Notes: generated by a model from the sequence alone, not told the origin. 38,222 nucleotides of DNA from Intestinibacter sp034113885 (GCF_034113885.1 NZ_JAXEWM010000167.1:1-38222), one strand, 5' to 3'; positions 1 through 7,895 are shown, counted from the first letter of the stretch. Made by a program: numbers and translations.

Positions 1-65
1 TGACTTATGAATTCTCCTGATGCCCAAATTCCAAGGAGAATTCCAATTTGATTGAAATACTTCAT
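1..65 (-). CDS. Probable CidA/LrgA-family holin-like protein, N-terminal fragment
   Basis: Only the first 21 residues lie in the window; the gene runs off the left edge on the minus strand. The peptide begins MKYFNQIGILLGIWASGEFI. A short charged start followed by a hydrophobic helix with a Gly-Glu pair resembles the first membrane segment of CidA/LrgA proteins, which are small multi-pass membrane proteins linked to murein hydrolase export and to pyruvate or acetate handling. The start is supported by a GGAGG ribosome site (minus strand, about 72-77). The family call rests on a very short segment and is tentative. Confidence 0.5.
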   Translation of the reverse strand, partial: MKYFNQIGILLGIWASGEFIS

Positions 66-106
66 TTGAAAAACCTCCAATTATTAATTTTACCAAGAAT
101 AAAAAG

Positions 107-175
107 TGTCGAGACTATGTAAAAGTTTTATATATTTGTAAAAATTTAGAAAATTTAAAGTTTGCAATCTCGACA
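107..175. promoter_or_regulatory. Inverted repeat in the leader of the CidA/LrgA-like gene
   Basis: TGTCGAGA at 107-114 is exactly complementary to TCTCGACA at 168-175. Both arms lie just upstream of the minus-strand gene that starts at 65 and are among the few GC-containing words in a very AT-rich stretch. It could be a long-range hairpin in the 5' leader or a pair of half-sites for a regulator. The rest of the gap 66-457 shows nothing else that I can support except the hairpin at 372-414. Confidence 0.35.
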
Positions 176-363
176 TAAGTTTATTATATATCGTTGGGAT
201 TAAAAAATCTATAGTCACAATGTTATATCGAAATTAAATACAATAGATAATAAAATAGAAAAAATTATATATAAATTGATAATATTAAACCGACAATATA
301 ATAAATAAGTTGTGGGAAAAGGTTAACAAAAATTAAAATTGATGTAAAAAATAGTTTGATTTT

Positions 364-414
364 TTATAAAAAAAGATATGATTTTGAAAATAAAATTTAA
401 AAAATCATATCTTT
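364..414 (-). terminator. AT-rich terminator-like hairpin after the YvlD-like gene
   Basis: AAAGATATGATTTT at 372-385 pairs perfectly with AAAATCATATCTTT at 401-414. On the minus strand the stem is followed by a run of T. It lies about 44 bases past the stop of the minus-strand gene at 458-802. The stem is nearly all A-T, so termination strength is uncertain. Confidence 0.5.
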
Positions 415-457
415 ATGTAAAATATTTTATATTATATATTTAAAAATGTATAAAATA

Positions 458-802
458 TCAATCTTTATCAAGAACATTATAAAAAACAGTATTAGCTAAA
501 GTTAAGAGAACTGCTGCTAATATAGAATTAAAAAATCCAGATATAGATGCACCTGGAACTATGTTAAAGGCTAATTTTAATACAATCCCATTTATTACAA
601 ATGAAAATAAACCTAATGATAATAGTGTTATAGGCAAAGAAAAAAGTTCAATTACAGGCTTGACGATTACGTTTAGACATCCAAATATTATTGTAAGTAC
701 TATTAAAGATGCTAAAGAGCCTATATAAACGCTAGACATTAATTTTGACACTATAAAAAGTGATAAAGCGTTGATTACAATAAATAAAGAAATTCTTCTC
801 AT
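458..802 (-). CDS. Phage-holin-IV / YvlD-like small membrane protein
   Basis: This 114-residue protein is almost entirely hydrophobic, with about four membrane segments (roughly residues 5-23, 28-48, 55-78 and 86-108). The spacing and the polar turn around NVIVKPVIELFSLPIT match the family annotated as 'phage holin family protein' or Mycobacterial 4-TMS holin (Pfam Phage_holin_4_2, which includes Bacillus YvlD). Despite the name these are widespread chromosomal proteins, often in envelope-stress loci, with no proven holin activity. A clean AAAGGAGG site precedes the start. It is monocistronic here, ends in an AT-rich hairpin, and diverges from the reductase pair to its right. Confidence 0.75.
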   Translation of the reverse strand: MRRISLFIVINALSLFIVSKLMSSVYIGSLASLIVLTIIFGCLNVIVKPVIELFSLPITLLSLGLFSFVINGIVLKLAFNIVPGASISGFFNSILAAVLLTLANTVFYNVLDKD

Positions 803-861
803 TAGAAAACCTCCTTTTAAAATAATAATATTATAAATATTATACTACTAAATAGCAAAAT

Positions 862-891
862 TTATTAATTTTTATTTGAATGTGTTATACT
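862..891 (+). promoter_or_regulatory. Candidate extended -10 promoter for the reductase pair
   Basis: TATACT at 886-891 is preceded by TG one base upstream (883-884), forming an extended -10 element. The matching -35 region (about 862-867) is poor, as is common with extended -10 promoters. Transcription would start near 898, about 50 bases before the start codon at 951. Confidence 0.45.
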
Positions 892-950
892 AGTTTTAGA
901 TAAAAAAAATAAAAATAATATTAGTTTGTTTTTATAGGGAGGGGTTAGAA

Positions 951-2015
951 ATGCATAGAACTGACGAAAGAGATACAATGTTTGCTAGAGCACATTATAC
1001 ACCAGGAAGTGAAGCTTATGAGGATTACTATAAGAGATTTCCTGAAAAAAAGAATATAGATGATAGTATGAGACATAGACCAGATTTATGCCAAGAAGGA
1101 ACTATGACTTATAATGAAATTAATTCACCAATGGCAGCTAGTGCTTTTATGTTTATGAGAGATATTTTACCTTTATGCGAGGGTGAAGTGGCACCTGAAA
1201 AGGTTGAGGTAGATCCTACAACTATGGCAAAAAGAATAAAGGGATTTGCTAAACACTATGGCGCTGTAACAGTTGGAATTACAGAATTAAAGGATTACCA
1301 TATATATACACACAGGGGAAGAATTGAAAGTGATTATGGAAAAGAAGTACATTTAGATCATAAATACGCAATCGTATTTGGATGTGAATTAGACACTGAG
1401 ATGGTAAATAGATCTCCTATGATATGTGAAGTAATTGAAACTAGTAAGTCTTATGTAGATGCAGCTATTATAGGAATGATTTTATCTTACTATATAAGAA
1501 GCTTAGGCTATGAGGCTAGAAACCATATGGATAAAAACTACTTAGTAATGCCTACTTTAATTGCTAAGGATGCAGGAATAGGTGACATAGGAAGAAATTC
1601 AATACTTACTAATAAGGACTACGGTTCAAGATTAAAATTAGGAGTAGTTACAACTAATATGCCTCTTGATATAGATGAATACAAGGATTTTGGACTAGAA
1701 GATTTCTGTAATGTATGTAAAAAATGCGCACACAACTGTCCATCACATTCATTGACAGTAGGACCTAAATTCGATGAATTAGGTCAATATCGATGGGAAG
1801 TTGACAGAGAAACTTGCTATACAAAATGGAGATATCTAGGAACTGACTGTGGAATGTGTATATCTGCATGTCCATTTAGCCAAAATCTAGAAACTATAAA
1901 AAATACAGAGACATTTAAGGGAAATGAGGAGTTAATAAATAAGGCTTTAGATGAATTTAAGAAGAAATTTGGAAAGAGAGTATTCGTTCCAGGAAATCCA
2001 TCATGGCTTAGATAG
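951..2015 (+). CDS. Reductive-dehalogenase/QueG-like 4Fe-4S double-cluster reductase
   Basis: This 354-residue protein has two ferredoxin-type clusters near its C-terminus. Cluster one is C253-x2-C256-x2-C259-x3-C263-P; cluster two is C289 followed by C300-x2-C303-x3-C307-P. The stretch 208-239 (DAGIGDIGRNSIL, then YGSRLKLGVVTTNMPL) is the signature that closes the corrinoid pocket in epoxyqueuosine reductase QueG and in reductive dehalogenases. The TDCGMCISACPFS context is closer to dehalogenases than to QueG. There is no Tat signal, so it should be cytoplasmic, unlike respiratory RdhA. No corrinoid-binding residue can be read off by eye; cobalamin use is inferred from the family. The substrate is unknown. 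It has a strong AGGGAGGGG site and is followed 24 bases later by a second, shorter relative. Confidence 0.7.
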   Translation: MHRTDERDTMFARAHYTPGSEAYEDYYKRFPEKKNIDDSMRHRPDLCQEGTMTYNEINSPMAASAFMFMRDILPLCEGEVAPEKVEVDPTTMAKRIKGFAKHYGAVTVGITELKDYHIYTHRGRIESDYGKEVHLDHKYAIVFGCELDTEMVNRSPMICEVIETSKSYVDAAIIGMILSYYIRSLGYEARNHMDKNYLVMPTLIAKDAGIGDIGRNSILTNKDYGSRLKLGVVTTNMPLDIDEYKDFGLEDFCNVCKKCAHNCPSHSLTVGPKFDELGQYRWEVDRETCYTKWRYLGTDCGMCISACPFSQNLETIKNTETFKGNEELINKALDEFKKKFGKRVFVPGNPSWLR

Positions 2016-2039
2016 AAGTATTAGTTAGGGAGAGAGAGT

Positions 2040-2789
2040 ATGAGAGATACTATAATAAAATGGATATCTGATTTTATAGATGATTATTGTAAGAAAAATA
2101 ATCTAGAGAGAATTTGGGAGGAACCGATTGTAGGATTTGCCGATGCAAATTCAGATTATATAAAGAACTTAAAAAATGTAGTATTAGAATCACATTATTC
2201 ACCAAAGGATTTTTTAGAAGATGCTACAATAATAGTTTCTTACTTTTTACCATTTAAAAGAGAAATAGGTAAAAGCAATAAATGTGAAGGATTGCCATCT
2301 GAAGCATGGGCTAAAGCATATATTGATACTAATAAAATGGCACAGGATATAAATGAATACATTGTAGATGAAATCAAAAAATTAGGCTATAAAGGTGTAA
2401 ATCCTGTAAATGCAGGTGTATTTGACCAAAATATATTAAAAAGTAACTGGTCACAAAGACATATGGCTTATGCTGCTGGTATAGGAACTTTTGGTATAAA
2501 TAATCTTCTTATATCTGAAAAGGGAAGCTGCGGTAGATATTTTTCTGTGATAACTAATTTAGATGTTAAAAGTGATGAACCTATAAAAGAAGAGAGATGT
2601 ATGTATAAAAAGGATAAATCATGTGGAGTATGTGTGAAAAGATGTAAAAATAATGCACTTACATATGAAGGCTTTGATAGATTTAAATGTTCAAGTCAAT
2701 TGCAGGAAAATAAAAAAATATTGGGGGCATCTGTATGTGGAAAATGTGCAGCTGAGCTTCCTTGCTCGTACAAAAATCCTGTAAAATAA
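2040..2789 (+). CDS. QueG-like 4Fe-4S double-cluster protein, second of a tandem pair
   Basis: This 249-residue protein belongs to the same broad superfamily as its upstream neighbour but is diverged and shorter. Residues 145-175 (AAGIGTFGINNLLISEKG, then a Gly-Arg-Tyr strand ending ITNLDV) correspond to the corrinoid-pocket signature. The clusters are C187, C195, C198, C202 and C217, C233, C236, C242. The last Cys lacks the usual following Pro, and the spacing CGKCAAELPC is unusual. It resembles the small 'epoxyqueuosine reductase' homologues of anaerobes, which are too short and diverged to be assumed to be true QueG. The 24-base gap and shared direction suggest one transcript with 951-2015. 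Function unknown. Confidence 0.65.
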   Translation: MRDTIIKWISDFIDDYCKKNNLERIWEEPIVGFADANSDYIKNLKNVVLESHYSPKDFLEDATIIVSYFLPFKREIGKSNKCEGLPSEAWAKAYIDTNKMAQDINEYIVDEIKKLGYKGVNPVNAGVFDQNILKSNWSQRHMAYAAGIGTFGINNLLISEKGSCGRYFSVITNLDVKSDEPIKEERCMYKKDKSCGVCVKRCKNNALTYEGFDRFKCSSQLQENKKILGASVCGKCAAELPCSYKNPVK

Positions 2790-2797
2790 TAAATAAA

Positions 2798-2840
2798 ATA
2801 AAGGGTATGGAAGATTTTATTCCACGCCCTTTATTTTTTA
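2798..2840. terminator. Bidirectional terminator between convergent genes
   Basis: AAAGGG..TGGAA at 2800-2812 pairs with TTCCA..CCCTTT at 2820-2832 around a short loop. On the plus strand it is followed by ATTTTTTAG, and on the minus strand by a T-rich run. It can end both the reductase pair and the L,D-transpeptidase gene. Confidence 0.8.
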
Positions 2841-3680
2841 GTTGATGACTATAGTAGTCGTGTCCAATACATTGTCGTAAATCCATTGAGCATTTTCTAC
2901 AGCCAATCTAATACAGCCATGACTTAAAGCCTCACCTAAGGTATCATTGATAATCTCTGTGCCTTCAGGATTAAATAAAATTGAGTGATAGTAATAGCTG
3001 CCCTTGATTCTAGTGGCATACTTAACTAAATATGTGTCAGACCCGAAGAACGGCTTTCTACCGCTTACATAAAATGTACCAGTTATTGTAGGTGTTTCTG
3101 GTTTTCCAACTGTACAAGACCATTGATATATCAAAATCCACTGACTGTTGTCGCCTTTTTCAAAAATATAAGTTATTTTATTTGCTAAATCTGTAGTAAT
3201 TAGATTTGTTGTAGGACTTTTTATATTATTGTCGTTTACAAATCTAGTCATATCTGTGTAGAAATATTCAAAATCATATGCGCCTGGAGGATTTCCGTCA
3301 TCGGATAAAAAATAATTGAATATATAGCCCTCTTGGTCGTTGTAGATGACGTGGTCCCAGTCTCCTTGGCTTTTTAAAACTTGAACTCTAGATTTTGATG
3401 GAACGAGTGTTATAGCATTTGATTCAGAAGATGGATATGATCTTAAAAATACGTCGGTCCAGGTGTACTTAGTTTTAGATAGGTATTGGTTGTAGACATA
3501 ACCCCTTTGATTGTTGTACATTACCTTATACCAATCCTCTGCTGCATCTATAACTTGTATTTTGGATCCAGCAGGTATAACGGTAATTACATTAGATGAT
3601 GTAGATTTACTTTCTCTTAGGTTTAGATTTGTCAAGGCATATTTATAGTTTTCATTTTCTTGTCTTTTATATTTTCTCAT
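2838..3680 (-). CDS. L,D-transpeptidase with two SH3-like domains, no signal peptide
   Basis: This 280-residue protein has two bacterial SH3-type repeats (about residues 14-68 and 72-127, each with a W-Y/H-V-x-Y-N-x-Q/E-G-Y signature) followed by a YkuD catalytic domain (about 150-280). The active-site motif SHGCIRL is intact, with H254 and nucleophile C256. YkuD enzymes make 3-3 cross-links in peptidoglycan, which are prominent in clostridia. The protein starts with charged, polar residues and enters the first SH3 repeat within 15 residues, with no membrane helix or signal peptide. The start has a proper AAGGAG site. It may act from the mother cell on the spore, as proposed for Bacillus YkuD, or be exported another way. 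Monocistronic. Confidence 0.9.
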   Translation of the reverse strand: MRKYKRQENENYKYALTNLNLRESKSTSSNVITVIPAGSKIQVIDAAEDWYKVMYNNQRGYVYNQYLSKTKYTWTDVFLRSYPSSESNAITLVPSKSRVQVLKSQGDWDHVIYNDQEGYIFNYFLSDDGNPPGAYDFEYFYTDMTRFVNDNNIKSPTTNLITTDLANKITYIFEKGDNSQWILIYQWSCTVGKPETPTITGTFYVSGRKPFFGSDTYLVKYATRIKGSYYYHSILFNPEGTEIINDTLGEALSHGCIRLAVENAQWIYDNVLDTTTIVIN

Positions 3681-3782
3681 ATTGGTCTCCTTAAATATAC
3701 TAATTGATTTAAATAATTTAGATGAAATTTATTAGTATATTTTATGAAGATATAAATTTATTTGTGTAAAAAATTTTACATT

Positions 3783-3809
3783 AAAAAAAGGAGCCGAAGC
3801 TCCTTTTAT
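3783..3809 (-). terminator. Intrinsic terminator of the symporter gene, UUCG loop
   Basis: AAAAGGAGC and GCTCCTTTT form a 9-bp stem around 3787-3808. Read on the minus strand the loop is TTCG, a very stable tetraloop, and the stem is followed by seven T. It lies directly past the stop codon of the symporter. Confidence 0.9.
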
Positions 3810-3816
3810 ATTTATA

Positions 3817-5181
3817 TTATGAATTATAGACATCAACATCTAAAGTGTTTTCAGATTTTGAAACTACTACAGCAGTTGCAGCGTCTCCGATTACATTAAG
3901 TGCAGTAGTGTACATATCCATAGGTCTGTTTATTGCTATGATAAGAGCATATGCTACAAGTGTTGCTGGGTTATTATATCCCATTCCTGAAATAACAGTG
4001 AATAATACTATCATAGAAGAACCAGGAGCAGAAGGTGTTCCAACTGAAGCAATAAGTGCTAAAATTGCAATTAAAATCAAGTTTGGAATTGTTACTTCGT
4101 ATCCTGAGCTAGCTGCTATGAATACAGTTCCAACTACTTGCATTATAGCAGTACCATTCATATTTATTGTCATTCCTAGTGGTAGTACAAATGATGCGAC
4201 ATCTTCACTAACGCCGAGCTCTTCTTTAGTAGTTTTTAAATTTAAAGATAAGGCTGCTGCTGAAGAAGCTGCTGATACTCCTAAAAGAGCCACCTTTGCC
4301 ATTTTCTTCATAAATTTAATAGGATTTAGCTTAGTATTAAAATAAATAAATCCTGGATAAGAAACTAATAAACATATTGTAGCTGCAATTGTAACTGTTA
4401 TAAGGTATGCAAAAGCAGGTTTAAGGTGTTCAATACCATATACAGCAAATGTTCTTGTTATTAAAACAAAGACTGCGATTGGACCAAATTTAAATATTAC
4501 AAAATTTAAAAATACAAGTATTATGTTATTTATATCTGTAAGAAGTTTCTTGAATACTAATAATTTATCACCTAATTCATTTATACAAAGTCCAACAGTG
4601 ACTCCTAAGAATACTATAGATAAAACACGTCCGTTTGTAATCAGTACAGTACCAATATTGTTTGGAACAGCGTCAAGTATAACCATCAAAGGATTAGGAC
4701 TAGTGGCAACCTCAGCTACACCTGAAGAACCAGATATAGAAACATTAAAAAATCCTAATTTATATGTAGTGAAACCGCATATAATAGCGACTATTAATGC
4801 AAAAATTGATGTAGTTAGAAATCCTAATAACGTTTTACCAGAGATTCTACCAAGTTTCTTTGTATCACTAATTTCACACATTGCAAGTGCTATTGATGAA
4901 AAAATCATAGGAACTATTATTAATTGTAGACAATTTATAAATAATTGACCTATTATGTAGAATAAACCTATTGCACTCTTTCCTTCATCTGTACTTATAT
5001 CTTGAAAGAATAAATCATTTATAACCTTCCAAATGTTTTCATGACCGTTAGATATTAAATTTTCTCTTAAAATTAATAACAATGCTCCAATTACTAGTCC
5101 AGCAATAAGTGCGATTGCCATTTTTCTTGCCAAAGTATTTACATTTTGATTTGATTTGTTTGCCGAAGTATCAGAAGTCAT
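3817..5181 (-). CDS. DAACS-family dicarboxylate/amino acid:cation symporter
   Basis: This 454-residue inner-membrane transporter of the GltPh/EAAT fold carries the family marks: a serine-rich HP1 tip (SAASSAAALSL), a TM7 motif NMNGTA in place of NMDGTA, an HP2 tip GTPSAPGSS, and a TM8 motif ending NVIGD. Aligning TM8 without gaps to GltPh puts T425 where GltPh has R397, the residue that holds the side-chain carboxylate of aspartate or glutamate; N429 and D433 match N401 and D405. In mammalian ASCT1 this Arg is a Thr, so a neutral amino acid is the more likely substrate. That is inference. Monocistronic, with its own UUCG-loop terminator. The start is at an ATG behind a GGGG-rich site. Confidence 0.88.
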   Translation of the reverse strand: MTSDTSANKSNQNVNTLARKMAIALIAGLVIGALLLILRENLISNGHENIWKVINDLFFQDISTDEGKSAIGLFYIIGQLFINCLQLIIVPMIFSSIALAMCEISDTKKLGRISGKTLLGFLTTSIFALIVAIICGFTTYKLGFFNVSISGSSGVAEVATSPNPLMVILDAVPNNIGTVLITNGRVLSIVFLGVTVGLCINELGDKLLVFKKLLTDINNIILVFLNFVIFKFGPIAVFVLITRTFAVYGIEHLKPAFAYLITVTIAATICLLVSYPGFIYFNTKLNPIKFMKKMAKVALLGVSAASSAAALSLNLKTTKEELGVSEDVASFVLPLGMTINMNGTAIMQVVGTVFIAASSGYEVTIPNLILIAILALIASVGTPSAPGSSMIVLFTVISGMGYNNPATLVAYALIIAINRPMDMYTTALNVIGDAATAVVVSKSENTLDVDVYNS

Positions 5182-5447
5182 ATGAAAATCCCCCTTTTTT
5201 ATTTAATAAATTTTATTTGTATATTCTTTTTTATATTAATATAATAGTTAATATTTTAACATAAGTCTAATAGCTTTTATAGATAAAATTAATAGATATA
5301 TTTTATAAAAAAATAAAATATAAATAATATTTTCAAATTTGTCACCACCTATAGATAAATATAAATAATATTGATTAAATCTATAAGTTAGATATAAAAT
5401 CATAGAAAACCTTGTCAAAGTAATACAACATTAAAAATTTCAATACT
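5182..5447. other. AT-rich divergent intergenic region
   Basis: This stretch separates the symporter (minus) from hcp (plus). It should hold the symporter promoter, but I see no convincing -35/-10 pair for it, no RNA element and no open frame with a ribosome site. Confidence 0.4.
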
Positions 5448-5463
5448 TGTAACCTATGTTACA
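5448..5463. promoter_or_regulatory. CRP/FNR-type operator, probable HcpR site
   Basis: TGTAACCTATGTTACA is a perfect 6+4+6 palindrome with the half-site spacing of CRP/FNR regulators. A regulator of that family is encoded directly after hcp (7254-7895), and HcpR control of hcp is established in other anaerobes. The centre (5455.5) lies about 41.5 bases before the start point predicted from the -10 at 5485-5490, the classic class II activator position. Confidence 0.75.
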
Positions 5464-5484
5464 GATTATATTTTTATTTAAATA

Positions 5485-5490
5485 TATAAT
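5485..5490 (+). promoter_or_regulatory. -10 element of the hcp promoter
   Basis: This is a perfect TATAAT. No recognisable -35 hexamer exists at the proper distance; instead the palindrome at 5448-5463 covers that region, as expected for an activator-dependent promoter. The predicted start is near 5497, giving a leader of about 78 bases before the hcp start codon. Confidence 0.7.
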
Positions 5491-5574
5491 AATGGCATAA
5501 GATAAAAATCAAACAAATATGTGAAATAAAAATCATTAATATCAAAAATAAATTAACGATTTGGAGGAATAAAT

Positions 5575-7212
5575 ATGGAAAATAAAATGTTTTGTTTTCA
5601 ATGTCAAGAAACTGCTGGATGTAGCGGATGCACTAAATCAGGTGTTTGTGGAAAATCACCACAATTAGCTAGATTACAGGATTTATTAATATATGTAACT
5701 AAAGGATTATCAGATGTGACAACTAGACTTAGATCAGAAGGAAAATCTGTAGATATTAAAGTCAATCATATGATAACTATGAATCTATTTGCCACTATAA
5801 CTAATGTAAATTTCGACGATGAAGTATTTTATGCAAAAATAGTGGAAACTTTAAAAATAAAAGAAGAGCTATTATCTGAATTAGGTAATAAAGAAAATTT
5901 ATCAGAAGCAGCTCTATGGAACTCTACATCTAAATCAGAAATGGAAGAAAAAGCTGCAAAGGTAGGGGTTTTATCTACAGAAAATGAAGATATAAGAAGC
6001 TTAAGGGAATTAGTAATATACGGAATAAAGGGAATGTCTGCATATATGAAGCATGCCAATGCTTTAGGGTATGAAAATGAAGAAATAGATGCATTTATGC
6101 AGGAATCTCTAGCTAAAACTATGGATGACAGCTTGACTGCAGATGATTTAGTAGCTTTAGCATTAAACGCAGGTAAGGTAGGGGTAGATGCAATGGCTCT
6201 ACTAGACAGCGCAAATACAGGAACTTATGGACATCCAGAGATAACAAAGGTAAATATAGGAGTTAGAAATAATCCAGCAATACTTATATCAGGACATGAT
6301 TTAAAGGATTTAGAATTATTATTAAAACAAACAGAAGGCACAGGAGTAGATGTTTATACACATTCAGAAATGCTACCAGCTCATTACTATCCAGCATTTA
6401 AAAAATACCCTCATTTTGTAGGTAACTACGGAAATGCTTGGTGGAAACAAAAAGAAGAATTTGAAAGCTTCAACGGTCCAATACTTATGACTACAAACTG
6501 TTTAGTACCACCAAAGGATAGCTACAAGGATAGAGTTTATACAACAGGAGCAGTTGGATTTGAAGGGTGCAAGCATATAAAGGGAAGTAGTGAATCAGAT
6601 AAAGACTTTACTGAAATAATAGAACATGCTAAAAAATGCCCACCACCGACAGAAATAGAAACAGGTGAAATCGTAGGTGGATTTGCACATAATCAAGTGC
6701 TAGCACTAGCAGATCAAATAGTAGAAGCTGTAAAATCTGGAGCAATTAAAAAATTCTTTGTAATGGCAGGATGTGACGGAAGAGCTAAATCTAGAAATTA
6801 CTACACAGAATTTGCAAAGGCTCTACCAAAGGATACAGTAATACTTACAGCAGGATGTGCAAAATACAAATACAACAAATTAGACTTAGGAGATATAGGT
6901 GGAATTCCTAGAGTGCTAGATGCAGGACAATGTAACGATTGTTATTCACTTGCTGTTATAGCTTTAAAATTAAAAGAAGTATTCGGTCTTGACGATATAA
7001 ATGATCTTCCAATAGCATTTAATATAGCTTGGTATGAACAAAAAGCTGTTATAGTATTATTATCATTATTATATTTAGGAGTTAAAAATATACATCTAGG
7101 ACCAACTCTTCCAGCATTCTTATCACCAAATGTCGCTAAGGTATTAGTTGAAAACTTTGGTATAGGTGGAATATCTACTGTAGAAGAAGATATAAAAATG
7201 TTTATGGAATAG
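5575..7212 (+). CDS. hcp: Hybrid-cluster protein (hydroxylamine/NO reductase)
   Basis: This 545-residue protein is a full-length Hcp (prismane protein). The N-terminal 4Fe-4S site is C7-x2-C10-x8-C19-x5-C25, the spacing typical of strict anaerobes. The hybrid 4Fe-2O-2S cluster ligands lie in GHDLKD, TTNCLVPP, GFEGCKHI, AGCDGRAKSRNYY and AGCAKYKYNK. Hcp reduces hydroxylamine in vitro and is linked to nitric oxide removal under anaerobic conditions; it is cytoplasmic and needs an electron donor. No hcr reductase gene is fused or adjacent, as is usual in clostridia. An operator and -10 element precede it, and the gene for the likely regulator is convergent just downstream. The start ATG has a TTGGAGG site. 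Confidence 0.96.
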   Translation: MENKMFCFQCQETAGCSGCTKSGVCGKSPQLARLQDLLIYVTKGLSDVTTRLRSEGKSVDIKVNHMITMNLFATITNVNFDDEVFYAKIVETLKIKEELLSELGNKENLSEAALWNSTSKSEMEEKAAKVGVLSTENEDIRSLRELVIYGIKGMSAYMKHANALGYENEEIDAFMQESLAKTMDDSLTADDLVALALNAGKVGVDAMALLDSANTGTYGHPEITKVNIGVRNNPAILISGHDLKDLELLLKQTEGTGVDVYTHSEMLPAHYYPAFKKYPHFVGNYGNAWWKQKEEFESFNGPILMTTNCLVPPKDSYKDRVYTTGAVGFEGCKHIKGSSESDKDFTEIIEHAKKCPPPTEIETGEIVGGFAHNQVLALADQIVEAVKSGAIKKFFVMAGCDGRAKSRNYYTEFAKALPKDTVILTAGCAKYKYNKLDLGDIGGIPRVLDAGQCNDCYSLAVIALKLKEVFGLDDINDLPIAFNIAWYEQKAVIVLLSLLYLGVKNIHLGPTLPAFLSPNVAKVLVENFGIGGISTVEEDIKMFME

Positions 7213-7218
7213 AAATAT

Positions 7219-7256
7219 AAAAGTCCCTCATCTCAATTGAGAGGGGGGACTTTTTA
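7219..7256. terminator. Terminator shared by hcp and the regulator
   Basis: AAAAGTCCC...TCTC pairs with GAGA...GGGACTTTT around an AATT loop, with a small bulge, and is followed by T5 on the plus strand and A/T-rich sequence on the other. It overlaps the stop codon of the convergent regulator gene. Confidence 0.8.
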
Positions 7257-7895
7257 TTCGTCTAAAATTTTAAATAGAGCTTCTAAGTCTAAAATTTTTA
7301 TTGTATCTTTAGAATAATCTATGATGCTGAGCTCCTTCATATTGATAAGCTCTCTAGATAAAGAAGGTCTAGGTACTCCTAGAGTTTCAGCGAGCTTTTG
7401 CTTGGTCATGCTTATATTAATAAATCTGCTACCTTGCTTTTGGTACTCATCTAATATGTAATTACTGATTTTTTGGCGAATACTGTTGTAGGATAATCTT
7501 TCTATAGATTTATTTAAAATTAAAATTTTATTGCTTAAATCCTTTAGAAACATCTCTAAAAAATCGGCATGAGTATAACAAAATTTTATAAAATTTTCTT
7601 TTGAGATAAATAATATCTCAGATTTTGAAGAAGATATTACAGTCGCCGGGTACTTGTTTACATCGGAAAATACAATTACCTCTCCAAATAGGTGACCTGG
7701 GCCAACTGAAGTTATCTTGACGACTTTATTGCTCAACATTCGCTTAATATCTAGAGTTCCATCTAATATAACACCGATGTATTTACATTCATCACCTTCA
7801 AGTGCTATGATTTCTTTCGCAGAGAAGGTTTTGATTGTATAATCTATATCTTTAAAGAAATTTGAAATTTCTTCGGGCTTCATATCGTAAAACAT
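7254..7895 (-). CDS. CRP/FNR-family regulator, probable HcpR
   Basis: This 213-residue protein has an N-terminal cyclic-nucleotide-like sensor domain (about 15-120, with LDGTLDI, GPGHLFGEV and SKSEILFI strands), a dimer helix, and a C-terminal winged HTH (about 135-205) with recognition helix VPRPSLSRELINM. It lacks the Cys set of FNR-type Fe-S sensors; only two Cys are present. HcpR proteins sense nitric oxide, probably through haem, and activate hcp. Position next to hcp and the CRP-type palindrome upstream of hcp make HcpR the best call. The same palindrome is not visible in front of its own gene. Ribosome site AAAGGTGG. Confidence 0.8.
   Translation of the reverse strand: MFYDMKPEEISNFFKDIDYTIKTFSAKEIIALEGDECKYIGVILDGTLDIKRMLSNKVVKITSVGPGHLFGEVIVFSDVNKYPATVISSSKSEILFISKENFIKFCYTHADFLEMFLKDLSNKILILNKSIERLSYNSIRQKISNYILDEYQKQGSRFINISMTKQKLAETLGVPRPSLSRELINMKELSIIDYSKDTIKILDLEALFKILDE

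Noticed and set aside
458..802. A prophage remnant, because of the holin name
   Set aside because: No other phage gene is near, and this family is widespread on chromosomes without prophages.
951..2015. The first reductase as a true respiratory reductive dehalogenase
   Set aside because: It has no Tat signal, is short and lacks an RdhB anchor gene, so only a 'dehalogenase-like' label is justified.
2683..2886. A minus-strand frame bridging the end of the second reductase and the L,D-transpeptidase end
   Set aside because: It crosses a strong terminator and two real gene ends, has no ribosome site and no recognisable family.
3845..4948. Two long plus-strand open frames opposite the symporter gene
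   Set aside because: They have no ribosome sites and are out-of-frame readings of a clear 454-residue transporter on the minus strand, which explains the long open stretch.
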